Assembly (NCBI RefSeq): GCF_019393635.1
Contig: NC_057863.1
Location: 642,107,306 to 642,171,305 of the forward strand
Origin: Dromiciops gliroides
Lineage: Eukaryota > Chordata > Mammalia > Microbiotheria > Microbiotheriidae
DNA: 64,000 bases
Direction of reading: 5' to 3'
Shown one piece after another: positions 26,901 to 38,392 of the stretch. Position 1 is the first letter of the stretch, and each line of letters begins with the position of its first letter. The position numbers and the translations under genes are program-made. The notes beneath the pieces were generated by a model that had not been told where the DNA came from, ran no database searches, and saw nothing but the letters and a program-made list of their open reading frames with translations.

Positions 26901-27059
26901 TTTATTTGACTTTTAGCTCCCCCAATACATTCTAATAAGAAATCTGCAGAGCTGACATGTCTCTCCAGCATGAATCTACCAGAGTAAGGAGGAGGATAGT
27001 GTAATTGATAAAATGGTCTCTCCTCTCCTCTCCCCCCTCCCAGTGTTATTCCATGAGAT

Positions 27060-27240
27060 TAACTTTCATTTACTCTTTGTTTTTATATTGTTTATACCTA
27101 ATTATTTATATGTTGTCTCCTCCATTAGAATGTGAGCTCCTTGGAACTATTTTTGCCTTTCTTTGGCTCTCTATCATTAGCACAGTATCTAGCATGTAGT
27201 AAGTAAGCACTTAATAAATGCTTGTTGGCCAACTTTTTGT
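27060..27240 (+). mobile_element. L2 3' end
   Basis: Forward L2 ending: 'attagaatgtgagctccttg', 'tagcacagtatctagcatgt', 'gcacttaataaatgcttgtt'. Confidence 0.75.
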
Positions 27241-27267
27241 TGATTGATTTGTTGACTGACTAAGATG

Positions 27268-27271
<4 letters not shown>

Positions 27272-27304
<33 letters not shown>
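27272..27304. repeat. (TG)n microsatellite
   Basis: About 16 perfect GT/TG dinucleotides. Confidence 0.95.
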
Positions 27305-27305
<1 letters not shown>

Positions 27306-27449
27306 GCAGAGCTATAGAAATTCTAGATGGCATTGTTGCAGGGGCAATGGGATTTAGAATAATGTGGTTAGAGAGATGAGGAGACAAAGGGAGAAGGATG
27401 GGGAAGTAGGTGGAAATATAGAAATGGCTCCCTGATATTCATGCACTCT

Positions 27450-27621
27450 ATTAATTAATTAATTAATTAATTAATTAATTAATTAATTTTTACAGGGCAA
27501 TGAGAATTAAGTGACTTGCCCAGGGTCACACAGCTAGTAAGTGTCAAGTGTCTGAGGCCGGATTTGAACTCAGGTCCTCCTGAATCCAAAGCTGGTGCCA
27601 CTGCGCTACTTAGTTGCCCTC
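27450..27621 (-). mobile_element. Short marsupial SINE with an (AATT)n-expanded tail
   Basis: Reverse short SINE at about 27490-27621, preceded by an AATT/TTAA run at 27450-27487 in the tail position. 'catgcactcta' and 'catacactcta' flank it as a target-site duplication differing at one base. Confidence 0.88.
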
Positions 27622-27734
27622 CATACACTCTAATTCCAACAGGATCTCAACATCTACCTGGTGATCTATGTGGTCATATTTGATTGGTTCCTTCTCTCAC
27701 TCCTTGGTAAAATGGTATGGAGATGATATCTTTT

Positions 27735-29570
27735 GACTCTCAGAATAAATCGGATTTAAGTGAGGCAGATTTGCAAGAAGTCATCAAAGACCTGTGGTTC
27801 ATCTCAGCTAGCAGCACTGATGAAGTCACATTGATTAGTGATCAGTCCATGATCCTGGAGAGATGGGCTAAACACTTCCATAGTGTTCTCAACAGATCAT
27901 CATCACTCAATGCTGAAGCCATTGACCATACCCCTCAGGTTGAATCAATACCTCTCTAGCCAAACTTCCAACTGAAGAAAAGGTTTTGATTGCCATCTGT
28001 CTCCTCTCATGTGGCAAAGCACCTAGTACTGATTCTATTCTAGCTGAGATTTACAAGGTGGGGGGGGTCTATTGCTCATACAAAAGCTGACTGAAATTTT
28101 CTGGGTTATATGGCAAGAGGAGGTGAAGAGTTCAAAAATGCTTCCATTGTCCATCTCTATAAAGGGTAAGGAAATAGATTGTCCTGTGACAACCACAAGG
28201 GGTTTGCTCTCTTAGTCATTGCTGGCAAGATTCCTGTCCGAGTCCTCCTTAATAGGCTGATCCTTCATCTGGAAGATGGTCATCTACCTGAGAGCCAGTA
28301 TGGCTACAGAAAGGGCAGAGGAACAGTTCACATGGTGTTTGTTATCTGACAACTCCAGGAGAAATTCCAGGAGCAGAACAGAGGCCTTTACACAGTGTTT
28401 GTCCATTGACCAAGCCCTTTGTTACTGTCAGTTGTGAGTGCTTGTGGAAAATCATGGCAAAATCTGGTTGTCCAAAGAAGTTCATCAGTATCTTAGCTCA
28501 GTTTCATGATAGCATGCTTGCACAGATTCTGGATAATGGATGATTGTGCTTTCTTGTGCTTTCCCAGTCACCAGTGGAGTGAAGCAGGTGCTTGCTCCCT
28601 TGCTTTTTAAATTTTTTTTTGGTGAGGCAATTGGGGTTAAGTGACTTGCCCAGGGTCACACAGCTAGTAAGTGTTAAGTGTCTGAGGCTGGATTTGAACT
28701 CAGGTACTCCTGACTCCTGGGCCGGTGCTCTATCCACTGCACCACCTAGCTGTCCCCCTTGCTTTTTTAGCATGATGTTTTCAGCAACATTGTCAGATGT
28801 CTTTAATGAGGATGAAGGTAAATTATTGCATTGAATGTAAATTATTTAGCTTGAAAAGGCTACAAGCCAAGAGTAAAGTGGAAGGAGAGTTGGCGCATCA
28901 TTTTTTGTTTACAGATGATTGTGCATTCAATTCAGCCTCTGAAATGGAGATACAACAAAGTATGCATTGATTCTTCACTGCTTGTGCACAAGAAAACACA
29001 GATTCTCCACCAGCCAGCACCATATCATCCAGATGTGGAACCACTGGTTACAGTAAATGGATTGAATGCTATGGTTAAGTTCACATACCTTGGCAGTATG
29101 CTATCCAGGGATGTTCACATAGATGACAAGGTTGATGCATGCATTGCTAGAGCTAGCTCAGTGTTTAAGAAGCTCCATAGGAAAGTGTGGGAGAGAAGAG
29201 GTATTAAACCGACTACCATATTGAAGGACTACAGAGTCATTGTGCTGACCTCATTGTCGTATGCCTGTGAAACCTGGACAGCCTACCAGCACCATGCCAG
29301 GGAATGGAATCTCTTCCATTTGAACTGTCTTAGGAAGATTCTGAATATCACCTGCCAAAATGAGGTACCACACACTAAGGTCCTTTTTAAGGTTGAACTA
29401 TCAAGCATTAAAACTCTACAGCAGAGAGCACAACTCCAATAGCCATGTTCAAATGCCAAATATATGTTTGCCTAAAAGTCTATTTTAAGAAGAACTCACA
29501 CAAGACAGGCGATCACATGGACATCAGAAGAAGTGACATGACACACTCAAGGTCTCTCTGTTTCTCCAGT
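27735..29570 (+). mobile_element. LINE reverse-transcriptase remnant (jockey/RTE-like), split by a SINE
   Basis: Conceptual pieces match one non-LTR polymerase in order: MILERWAKHFHSVLNRSSS (27717-27959), a fingers stretch with GKAPSTD near 28012, a GFRKGRGT-like stretch near 28300, GVKQVLAP near 28575, and a C-terminal part FTYLGSMLSRDVHIDD through SYACETWTAY (28915-29442). The frame is lost between pieces, and the SINE at 28612-28756 interrupts it. It is clearly not L1, L2 or CR1 in wording. I cannot assign the clade firmly; RTE-like is a guess. The copy is dead. Confidence 0.75.
28612..28756 (-). mobile_element. Short marsupial SINE nested in the LINE
   Basis: Reverse short SINE flanked on both sides by 'ccttgctttttt'-like text ('cttgcttttt' shared), which marks the insertion point in the LINE. 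Confidence 0.93.
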
Positions 29571-29582
29571 AGCCTTTTTGAA

Positions 29583-29720
29583 GGGGGGGGTCAATGAGGA
29601 TTAAGTGACTTGCCCAGGGTCACACAACTAGTAAGTGTCAAGTGTCTGAAGCTGGATTTGAACTCAGGTCCTCCTAAATCCAAGGCCGGCGCTTTATCCA
29701 CTGAGCCGCCTAGCTGCCCC
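29583..29720 (-). mobile_element. Short marsupial SINE
   Basis: Reverse copy from 'tcaatgaggattaagtgact' to 'gccgcctagctgcccc', next to a G-run at 29583-29590. Confidence 0.9.
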
Positions 29721-30020
29721 TCTAAAGCCTCTCTATCATATTCCCAACCCTATTTTTCTGCCCTTCTCTCATTTCCCTACTTAACTTCTGCCATCTCAAA
29801 AGCTATTTAACCTATCCTGTCCTCTTTTCCCTCATTTCAGAGAAAAAAGGCAGCTTTCTTCCTTACCATGTTTAACCCTTCCCTTTGTGCCCTTGATCCT
29901 ATCTCTTCCTGGACCTTAACTTGCCCATAATTCAATTCAGTTCAATGAACATGTAAGTGTACAATTTTCCTTGAATATTCATTCATTGAGTACTATGTGC
30001 AGGTCACTTCACTATTTTAT
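29721..30020. other. Intergenic stretch without a clear element
   Basis: Weak resemblance to L2-like wording only ('cttcctggaccttaacttgc', 'gagtactatgtgcaggtcac'). Confidence 0.35.
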
Positions 30021-30220
30021 TCTTTCTCTCACCTTAAAGAATCATAGGATCACAAATATAAAACTGGAAAGGATCTGAGAGGCTATAGAGCCCAACTCTC
30101 TTATTTTATAACTGAGGAGACTGAGGCACAGAGAGGTTGTGACTCCCTCAGGGTCTACATGAGTAGCAAAAGTGTATTTGAACCTAGTCTGGGTGACTCT
30201 AAACCCAGGACACTGCTACC
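30020..30220 (-). mobile_element. MIR-like relic
   Basis: Features: 'gaatcataggatcacaaata', 'actggaaaggatctgagag', 'gaggagactgaggcacagag'. Confidence 0.5.
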
Positions 30221-30364
30221 TTTTAATCTTCTCTTCTATATGGGTTCCCTCCCTTCTGTCTTTGTCTACAAACATACTTCAGTCTTCTCCATCCTAAGAA
30301 TAGTAGCTCCCATCCTTTCCTTTCATCTTGCTACTCTCTGAAGCTATTCTAGATATTTCTTTTT

Positions 30365-30740
30365 AGGACCACGGGATCTAAGAGTTGGCATGGACCTCAG
30401 AAGTCATCTAGCCTGACCTAGAAAAAGGCCAAGAACTCCTTGTATGAGATGCACAACGAGTGGTATCCAGCTTTTGCTTGAAGACCTCTTCTGAGAAGAG
30501 CCCATTATTCCCCTGAGTAGCACATCCTATGTGGGGAAAGCTATAATTGTTAGGATTATTTTTTACACAAAATCTACTTCCACCTCTTTATCCTATCTAT
30601 GCCCTTTGGGGCAAAGCATATCAAGGCTAATCTCTCTTACATCACGGCCCCTCAAATATTTTCAGACGGCTTTCCCATGTTCTCCCTCCCCTCCCCCAAC
30701 TCAGCCCAAATCTTCTCTTCTTCAAGGCAAACATCAACAC
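30365..30740 (-). mobile_element. L3/CR1-type LINE 3' relic
   Basis: Reverse CR1-like order: 'gacctcagaagtcatctagc', 'agcttttgcttgaagacctc', 'gagaagagcccattattccc', 'ataattgttaggattatttt'. Confidence 0.6.
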
Positions 30741-30774
30741 CTCCTTCAGCTGATTCTGTTATAGCCTGATTTCT

Positions 30775-31135
30775 CTAGACTCCAATTCTTAACTCTTTTT
30801 ATATCATGGATCCCTTTGGAAGTTTGGTGAAGCCTATAGACCCCTACTTGGAATAATATTGAAATTCATAAAACCAATTCCATTGGATTATGAAGGAAGC
30901 CAATTATATTGAAATACAGTTACCAAAATATCTTTTTAAAAGTTCACAGCCCAGGGGCAGCTAGGTGGTGTAGTGGATAAAGCACCGGCCCTGGATTCAG
31001 GAGGACCTGAGTTCAAATCTGACCTCAGACACTTGACACTTAGTAGCTGTGTGACCCTGGGCAAGTCACTTAACCCCCACTGCCCTGAAAAAAAAAAGTT
31101 CACAGACCCCATGTTAATGACCCCATCACCATTTA
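30775..31135 (+). mobile_element. Ancient interspersed repeat, split by a SINE
   Basis: Text such as 'atcatggatccctttggaag', 'gaagcctatagacccctac' and 'tatattgaaatacagttacc' recalls a dispersed mammalian repeat that I cannot name. The SINE at 30954-31097 splits it, with 'agttcacag' on both sides. Confidence 0.5.
30954..31097 (+). mobile_element. Short marsupial SINE with target-site duplication
   Basis: Forward copy from 'ggggcagctaggtggtgtag' to the A-run. 'aaagttcacag' flanks both ends. Confidence 0.93.
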
Positions 31136-31255
31136 TCGTCCTTCCAAATTATATCACCAACACAAAATACTAAAGTAATACCCACACTACTAGAGCTTAT
31201 CATAATATCTGACACATGGTAGGAGCTTTATAAATGCTTGTTAAATTTTACACAG

Positions 31256-31402
31256 TGGGGGCAGCTAGGTGGCACAGTGGATAAAGCACTGGCCTTGGAT
31301 TCAGGAGGACCTGAGTTCAAATCCAGCCTCAGACACTTGCCACTTAACTAGCTGTGTGACCCTGGGCAAGTCACTTAGTCCTCATTGCCCTGCAAAAAAA
31401 AA
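31256..31402 (+). mobile_element. Short marsupial SINE
   Basis: Forward copy. 'tacacagt' occurs at both flanks. It lies at the 5' edge of an L1 3' fragment. Confidence 0.92.
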
Positions 31403-31404
31403 TT

Positions 31405-31735
31405 GTACACAGTAACAGCAATGTTGTAATTATGACTAACTATGAAAAACTTAACTACTGTGACCTACAATAATTCCAAAGGACTGGTGATGAAAAATGC
31501 TATCTATCTCCAGAGACAGACTCTGAGTGCTGAATGAAGCAGAATTTTTTTACTTTATTTTGTCTTTTTTTTTTTTTTTGCAATGACTAGTGTGGAAATA
31601 TACTTTGCATGCTTTCATATGTATAATGGGCATTGTATTTCTTGCCTTCTAACGAGTAGGGGAGGGGGTAGAAGGATGGAGAGAACTTGGAACTCAAAAT
31701 AAAAATAAAATAAATGCTTCTTGACTGACTTTTGA
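31405..31735 (+). mobile_element. L1 3' end
   Basis: Forward L1 tail: 'taattccaaaggactggtga', 'tgctatctatctccagagac', 'gtgtggaaatatactttgca', 'gaacttggaactcaaaataa'. Confidence 0.75.
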
Positions 31736-32053
31736 CTTAGCTATTAATTAGAGAAATGTTTCACTCCTTCTGAGAGACATTTAATAGCACTCATATTCTT
31801 AATTCAGGTTATTTCTGAACTTTGTGCTTGTGTTTTTGCTTGTGCTGTGTTAATTTACACTCAGTTGTCCATTGTTTTGTAGAGCAGATGTGTTTGTGAG
31901 GTACAAAGAACCATGGCTTTTGGGGGGGGGGGTGGAGCGAGGGGAGAGGTACGATTTTCTGTTTCTTTCCTGGCAACTAGTATAGTGCTTACACTCAGTG
32001 GGCAGTTAATATATTTGGACAAACCACCACTAGATTTCTAGAAAGACTGTCTC

Positions 32054-32249
32054 TGGGGGCAGCTAGGTGGTACAGTGGATGAAGCACTGGCCCTGGATTC
32101 AGGAGGACTTGAATTCAAATACAGCCTCAGACACTTGACACTTACTAGCTGTGTGACCCTGGGCAAGTCACTTAACCCTTTATTGCCCAGCAACCCCCCC
32201 CAAACAAACAAAAAACAAAACCCCCCAAAACAAACAAAAAACCCCAAAA
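32054..32249 (+). mobile_element. Short marsupial SINE with target-site duplication
   Basis: Forward copy with a long A/C-rich tail. 'aaagactgtctc' flanks both sides. Confidence 0.93.
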
Positions 32250-32264
32250 GACTGTCTCCACTGC

Positions 32265-33070
32265 CTTGCCACCTATTCACTTCTCAGCTATCAGCATTCT
32301 GTGCCCCCCCCCCACCACACACACTACCCTGGCATTGCTCTATGTAAGGTCACTAGGGATCTCTTCATTCCCAAGCCCAGCAGACCTCACATCCTCTTTG
32401 ATCCTTCTGCAGCACTCAACACAATTGGCTACCCTCCTCCGAGAGCATTTCTCTTCCCTTGGATTCCATGATGCTGCTGTTTCCTGTTCTTCCACCTGTC
32501 TGACTGAGTCTTCTTGGGCTCCCTCATTGGCCCTAAATCTGAGCAACCTAAAACCTCTTCCCTTTTCTCTTGACAGTTCCTTGATGACCTCACATACTCC
32601 CATGGCTTTGAGTATTACTTCTATACATATGCCTGCCAGATTTCTATCTCTAGCTCCAATATCTGCCCTGAACCCCAATCCTATCCCAATTGCTGACACC
32701 CTGATGGACATTTCCACCTGGATATTCTGCTAGATTTTCCTACTCGACATGTCCGAGGGTGAGCTCATTATTCTCTCCCCTACTCTATGATCTGACTCCC
32801 ATTTTTCATGATTCTGCTGATTGAACCATGATCCTCCCTGAATAATTAGGTAGGCTGAAAATAAGAAATCATCTCTGAGGTCTTCCTTTCCCTCGCCCTA
32901 CACCCAACAAGTTGCCAAGTCCTGTGGTTTTGATTCCTGTGATATTGCTCACATCCATTCCCCTCTCTCCACTCATAATGCCACTGACTTGTAGATCTCT
33001 CATCTTACCTTATCTCTTACCTGGACTATGGTAATAGTTTCTCAACTGCTGCCGCTACTCACAGTTTCCA
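32265..33070 (+). mobile_element. L2 ORF2 relic
   Basis: Forward L2 coding-region text: 'gatccttctgcagcactcaa', 'tggacatttccacctggata', 'tctcttacctggactatggt'. Broken; missing the middle relative to the copy at 61-62 kb. Confidence 0.65.
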
Positions 33071-33440
33071 TCTTCTCCAATTTTTCCTTCATAAACTGCC
33101 AATTTAACTCAACATCTGCAGTATACCAGGCAGCTGTCCTAGGTGCTAGCTATATAAAGATGAAAAAACAAAATAACCCTGGCCTGTGGTTAAGGAATTT
33201 ATAGACAAAGGGTGTTTAGAGCAGAAACAATAATTTGTATGGACAACTAACCATTTACCCCTCCCTGGGCCTCAGTTTCCTGACCCATCAAATGAGAGGG
33301 TTGGAATAGATGGCCCCTAGATTCCTTCTAGCTCTCGATCTAAGATCTCATAATTTAGATCATTCAAAGTATAACGAAAGGTAGAATTATAAGGACAAAG
33401 GAATGCTCTCGGAAAATTGGAAAACACTTTCATGTGGGTT
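33071..33440. other. Mixed L2/MIR-like relics
   Basis: L2 3'-like wording near 33110-33180 ('accaggcagctgtcctaggt') and MIR-like wording near 33260-33345 ('cctcagtttcctgacccatc'). No finer call. Confidence 0.45.
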
Positions 33441-33645
33441 AATCATCAGGAAAGCATTTGTGGAGGAAGTGGCCCCTGAGCTAGGTCTTTAAGAGTTGGA
33501 TATCACCTGCTGGGGGGTGGGAGGAGCATTCCAGAAATGAAAAACAACCTTAGTAGATGAATGCACAGAGGTTAGGAGATGGGAGAATGATATTGGGGTA
33601 CAGTTACTTTGGTTTGGCTGAAGCACAGAAGGTATGACTGAACAT
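33440..33645 (-). mobile_element. L2 3' relic, reverse
   Basis: Text 'gtggcccctgagctaggtct', 'gaggagcattccagaaatga' and 'gaatgcacagaggttaggag' fits the reverse of the L2 3' region. Confidence 0.5.
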
Positions 33646-33999
33646 GCATATCTGGAGTGTTTGTTATGTACAAAGCACAGTGCTCATTACTGGGGTTATG
33701 ACTAGGAAAGGGAGACAGTTCCTATCCCCCCAAAAGTTCATGTTCCAACAGGGAGACCACTGAGATGGGAGGATTCAGGTGCAGGGTAGGTGGTAAGGCG
33801 CTGGTAGATTCAGTTTGGTGGGGCTATAGAGGGGGAGGTAAGACAGATTTAAAAAAAATTAATCTTCTTTCTGCCATTTTTATTGATAAAACCATACCCC
33901 TTTCTGATTCTGACAGTATCAAGGACTCTAGTGTTGATAACTTTCTCCCCTGGGTCTTCAGGAGCTGGGTACTATAGCACCAGCAGATAATGATAATGA

Positions 34000-34243
34000 T
34001 CGCTCGGATTTACATAGGACTTACTAAGTGCCAGGCACTGTGCTAAGTGCTTTATAATTATTATCCCATTTGATCTGTATAAGCACCCTGGGAGATGTCA
34101 TCCCCACTTTACAGATGAGAAAGCTGAGGTAGAGGTCTTGACTTGCTCAGGGTCACATAACTAGTAAGTATCTGAGGCTAGATTTGAACTCAGGTCTTTC
34201 TGACTCTAGATTCAGTGTTCTATCTACTACACCACCTAGCTAT
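34000..34243 (-). mobile_element. MIR, nearly full length, reverse
   Basis: Order: 'taagtgccaggcactgtgct', 'accctgggagatgtcatccc', 'acagatgagaaagctgagg', 'agatttgaactcaggtcttt', 'acaccacctagct'. Confidence 0.65.
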
Positions 34244-34429
34244 GTCTGAAGGGGGAAGATGAAGTTTCCAGGCTGAGTCTCCACTAGAGTGGCTTTCCTG
34301 TATGATGAAGGTTGGAGGCATGGTTGGTGGCCTGGGGGATGCTTGAGTCCAGGATTTCAGGCTGTCTCTATAGGGGTAGGGAAGTAGAGTGAAATAAATC
34401 TGGAAAACTCAATTGGACCCAAACTATCA

Positions 34430-34880
34430 AGGGGAATGGGGGGAGGTTAATTAATTGCCAAGCCTAAAAAAACTTCTCTTTTATTCTCTAATAATCATCT
34501 TCCTAATCACTAACGGTTGGGATATGGATGGTGGTAGCCAGAGCCCAGGAACATGACTTCAAGTCTCTCAGTTAAATGCAGTCTACCTTGAATAAATGTA
34601 AACAGCAAAAGAAGCTTTAACTATCCCATGGGAGAACTTGCAGTTGACCCTGGAACTACCCCTTCTTTGTTCTGTCTCTATATAATACCTGACCTGACTT
34701 TGGGTTGGTATGGGAATCCACCATGTTACTTTGTCTGGCTGCCGCCCAGGACGACTGGCCCCTTGCGAGTAAACTACCCCGATTAACCTAATTAACCCTA
34801 ATAAAACCTATTAATAACCCAGCTGGCATGGGTCCCTCTTTCTTTGGTATCAGTATCTTCTTGATGCCACCCTACAATTG
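34430..34880 (+). mobile_element. Possible solo LTR of an endogenous retrovirus
   Basis: A fossil LTR is suggested by a TATA-like 'ctatataatacc', followed about 110-120 bp later by 'ctaataaaacctattaataa', then a T/C-rich 'ccctctttctttggtatcag'. No internal retroviral region is adjacent. Ends and family are not resolved and the call is tentative. Confidence 0.35.
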
Positions 34881-35009
34881 ACATAATTAGGGCAGAACAG
34901 ATATGCTCCCTTACATTTGCTGTAGTTGGCAGGAAAGTCTGTCCCTCTACAAATCTTGAGTCCTTATAGGATGTCACCCTGCATTTCTACTTGTTGAAAT
35001 CTTTTTTTT

Positions 35010-35406
35010 TCCTTCAAGACCCAGTTCAGTTTCACTTCCTCTATGAAACTTTTTTTTTGCTCCAAATACATACATACATACATATATACATGTGTGTATG
35101 TATATATTTCAATCAACAAAAATCCTCCTTATCCTCTCCCCATGAAGACAAAAAACCCACAAAACCTTGGTTAAAAGCATATATAGTCAATCAAAACAAA
35201 TCTCCACATTGGCCTTTCTGTTTTCCGAGTCTTTCATCTCTCAATCAGGCTGTGGGTAGTATGGTTCATCATCTGTGCTCTGGTCATCATGCCAATAAGA
35301 GTTACTAATTCTTTCAGAGTTTTTTGTCTCCTGATTCTGTTGATTTCCTTCTACATCAGTTCATACAAATCATCACAGGTTTTTCTGAGAAACCCTCTCC
35401 ATCATT
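35010..35406 (-). mobile_element. L1 3' region, reverse (second tail subtype)
   Basis: Reverse text: 'aatcaacaaaaatcctcctt', 'ctccacattggcctttctgt', 'ctacatcagttcatacaaat', 'acaggtttttctgagaaacc'. Confidence 0.65.
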
Positions 35407-35515
35407 TTTTTTTGGGGGGGGGCAATGAGGGTTAAGTGACTTGCCCAGAATCACAGAGCTAGTGTCAAGTGTCTGAGTCTGGATTTGAACTCAGGTTCTC
35501 TTGAATCCAGGGCCA
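35407..35515 (-). mobile_element. Short marsupial SINE, head-truncated
   Basis: Reverse copy from 'gcaatgagggttaagtgact' ending at 'gaatccagggcca', lacking the head. Confidence 0.85.
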
Positions 35516-36213
35516 GGAAAATCACTTTAGTGGCTGAATGGGAGACTGGTGTGGAGTGGGGACAGACTTGAGGCAGGCAACTCCCCACCCAGCTATTGCA
35601 ATAGTCTGGATGTGAGGTATGGAGGGTCTGCACCAGGGTTGGGGCATTGTAAGAGAAGTGAAGGGGGTAGAGATGTTGCAAAGGTAAAATTGACAGGCCT
35701 TGGCAACAGACTGAATATTGGGGGGCAAGAGAGAGAAGTTCAGGATGACTCCTGAGTTATGAGCCTGGTACTGCCCTCTATAGTAATAGGGAAGGTATGT
35801 GTCTGTAAGGGGTTGGGGGGAAAGAGCATGAGTTCTGTTTTGGACAGATTGAGTTTAAGATGTCTAGAGGGAGAAGAGAAGAGGGCCCAGGACAGAGCCC
35901 TGAGGGACACCCATGGTCAGAAGGCACAATCTGGAAGAGGATCCAGCAAAGGAGACAGAGAAGGCACAGTCAGATAGATAGGAGGAGAACCTGGAGAAAA
36001 AGCAAGGTCTCTTGAAAACCTAGGGAGGAAAGAGTAACAAGAGGAGAGAGTGATTAGCAGCATGAAGGACTACAGAGAGGTCAGGGAGAATGAGGATTGA
36101 GAAAAGGCCAACAGATTTGGCAACTTACGAGATCACTGGTAACTCTGGGGAGAGCAGCTCTGGTGGAATGATAGGGTGAGAAGCCAGATTATAAGAGGTT
36201 AAGAAGAGAGTGA

Positions 36214-36346
36214 GGGGCAGCTAGGTGGCGCAGTGGATAGAGCACCGGCCCTGGAGTCAGGAGTACCTGAGTTCAAATTTGGCCTCAGACACTTAACACA
36301 CTTAGCTGTGTGATCCTGGGCAAGTCACTTAACCCCAATTGCCTCA

Positions 36347-36382
<36 letters not shown>
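36214..36382 (+). mobile_element. Short marsupial SINE with a 33-A tail
   Basis: Forward copy with an uninterrupted A-run at 36350-36382. 'aagaagagagtgag' flanks both sides. The pure tail suggests a young insertion. Confidence 0.95.
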
Positions 36383-36383
<1 letters not shown>

Positions 36384-36423
36384 AGAGAGTGAGAGGAAAG
36401 TGGAGGCACCTATTGTAGACACC

Positions 36424-36561
36424 TTTTTTTTTTTTTTGTGAGGCAATTGGGGTTAAGTGACTTGCCCAGGGTCACACAGCTAGTAAGTGTTAAGTGTCTG
36501 AAGCCGGATTTGAACTCAGGTACTCCTGACTCCAGGGCCACTGTGCCACCTAGCTGCCCCC
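36424..36561 (-). mobile_element. Short marsupial SINE, inverted relative to its neighbour
   Basis: Reverse copy 42 bp from the previous forward copy. 'tgtagacacctttt' versus 'tgtagacgcctttt' flank it. The pair forms an inverted repeat. Confidence 0.93.
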
Positions 36562-36893
36562 ATGTAGACGCCTTTTTGAGGAGTTTAGTTACAAAGGGCA
36601 GAAGAGATATAGAATGATAGTTAGCAGGAATGGAAAGAACAAGTGAGGGTTTTTTTTTTCAAGGTGGGGGAGACATGGACATGTTTGTAGGCAGGAGGGA
36701 AGGAGCCAGTAGAGAGGGAGAGATTAATAAGTGGGAGAGTGGGGATAACAGGGGGGCAGTCTGCTGGAGGAGATTGGACGGAATGTGGTCACTTGAGGAG
36801 GTAGAAGAGTTGGCCATGGTAAGGAGTAAGGCCACTTCATCATGTGAGATGGGGAAAAGGAGAAAAAGACACCTTAGAAATAGGAGATGAAGG

Positions 36894-37066
36894 GGGCAGC
36901 TAGGTGGTGCAGTGGATAAAGCACTGGCCCTGGATTCAGGGGTACCTGAGTTCAAATCCAGCTTAAGACACTTAACACTTACTAGCTGTGTGACACTGGG
37001 CAAGTTACTTAACCCTCATTGCCACTCAAAAAAACAAAAAAAAAGAAAAGAAAAAAGAAAAGAAAA
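36894..37066 (+). mobile_element. Short marsupial SINE with a 15-bp target-site duplication
   Basis: Forward copy with an A/G-rich tail. 'aaataggagatgaag' occurs at 36879-36893 and again at 37067-37081, a perfect duplication. Confidence 0.95.
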
Positions 37067-37129
37067 GAAATAGGAGATGAAGAGGAAGCTGACAGTGAAT
37101 GGCTTCATTTTTTTCTGTAAAATATGAGA

Positions 37130-38392
37130 AAGAGATGCAATCAAGATTAGAAGGAAAGCAGAAAGCTGGGAAACAAGTTTTACAGTCAGTGTTTCTGACA
37201 AAGGCTTCATTTCTCAAATATATAGAGAACTGAATCAAATTTATAAGAATGCAAGTCATTCTCCAATTGAGAAATGGTCAAAGGATGTGAATAGGCAGTT
37301 TTCAGATGAAGAAATTAAAGTTATCTATAATATGAAAAAGTGTTCTCAATCACTATTGATTAGAGAAATGCAAATTAAAATTATTCTGAGGTACCACCTC
37401 ATACCTATTAGATTGGCTAATATGACAAAAAAGGAAAATGATAAATGTTGAAGAAGATATGGGAAAATTGTAACGTTGGAGCATTGTTAGTGGAGTTGTG
37501 AACTGATCCAGCCGTTCTGAAGGGCAATTCGGAACTATGCCCAGAGGGCTATAGGGCTGTGTATACCCTTTGACCCAGCAATACCACTACTAGTTTTATA
37601 TCCCAAAGATATCACAAAAAAGGGAAAAGGATCCACATGCACAAAAATATTTATAGCTGTTTTTTTTTTGTGGTATCAAGGAATTAGAAATTGAGGAGAT
37701 GCCCATCAATTGGAGAAAAGCTGAACAAGTTGTGGTAAGAAATGATGAGCAGGCAAATTTCAGAAAACCTGGAAAGACTTACATGAACTGATGCTGAGTG
37801 AAGTGAGCAGAACCAGGAGAACATTGTACATAGTAACACCAACATCATGTGATCAACTGTGATAGACTTAGCTCTTCTCAACAATACAATGATCCAAGAC
37901 AATTCCAAAAGACTCATTTTGGAAAATGCTTTCTACATCCAGAGAAAGAACTATGGAGTCTGAGTTCAGATCGAAACATACTATTTTCATTTTTGTTGTT
38001 GTTTCTTATTTTTTGTGTTTTTTCCCTTTTGTTCTGATTCTTCCCTCACAACATGACTAATGTGGAAATATGTTTAACATGATCGCAGTCTATAACCTAT
38101 ATCAGATTGCTTGCTCTCTTGGGGAGGGAGAAAAATTTGGAACTCAAAATCTTACAAAAATAAATGTTGAAAACTATCTTGACATGAAATTGGAAAAAAT
38201 AACATACTATTTTTTTTGTTTTTTGTTTATTTGTTTTTGTTTTTGGTGAGGCAATTGGGGTGAAGTGACTTCTCTAGGGTCACACAGCTAGTAAGTGTCT
38301 GAGGCCGGATTAGAACTCAGGTTCTCCTGACTCCAGGGCCAGTGCTCTATCCACTGTGCCACCTCGCTGCCCCATAACATACTATTTTTAAA
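37130..38392 (+). mobile_element. L1, 5'-truncated copy nested in L2
   Basis: Forward L1 ORF2 3' part and tail: 'caattgagaaatggtcaaag', 'ttgacccagcaataccacta', 'aagtgagcagaaccaggaga', 'ggaactcaaaatcttacaaa'. 'aaaatatgaga' occurs at 37119-37129 and 38393-38403 as the target-site duplication in the L2. A SINE at 38213-38372 lies at its 3' end. Confidence 0.85.
38213..38372 (-). mobile_element. Short marsupial SINE nested in the L1 tail
   Basis: Reverse copy, T-rich tail first. 'ataacatactattttt' flanks both sides. Confidence 0.94.

Noticed and set aside
28915-29442. A 175-codon frame as a possible host gene
   Set aside because: It is the C-terminal part of a LINE reverse transcriptase; other parts of the same element lie upstream in broken frames.
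34430-34880. A larger endogenous retrovirus around the LTR-like sequence
   Set aside because: No primer-binding site, gag, pol or env-like text, or second LTR was seen nearby, so at most a solo LTR is reported.
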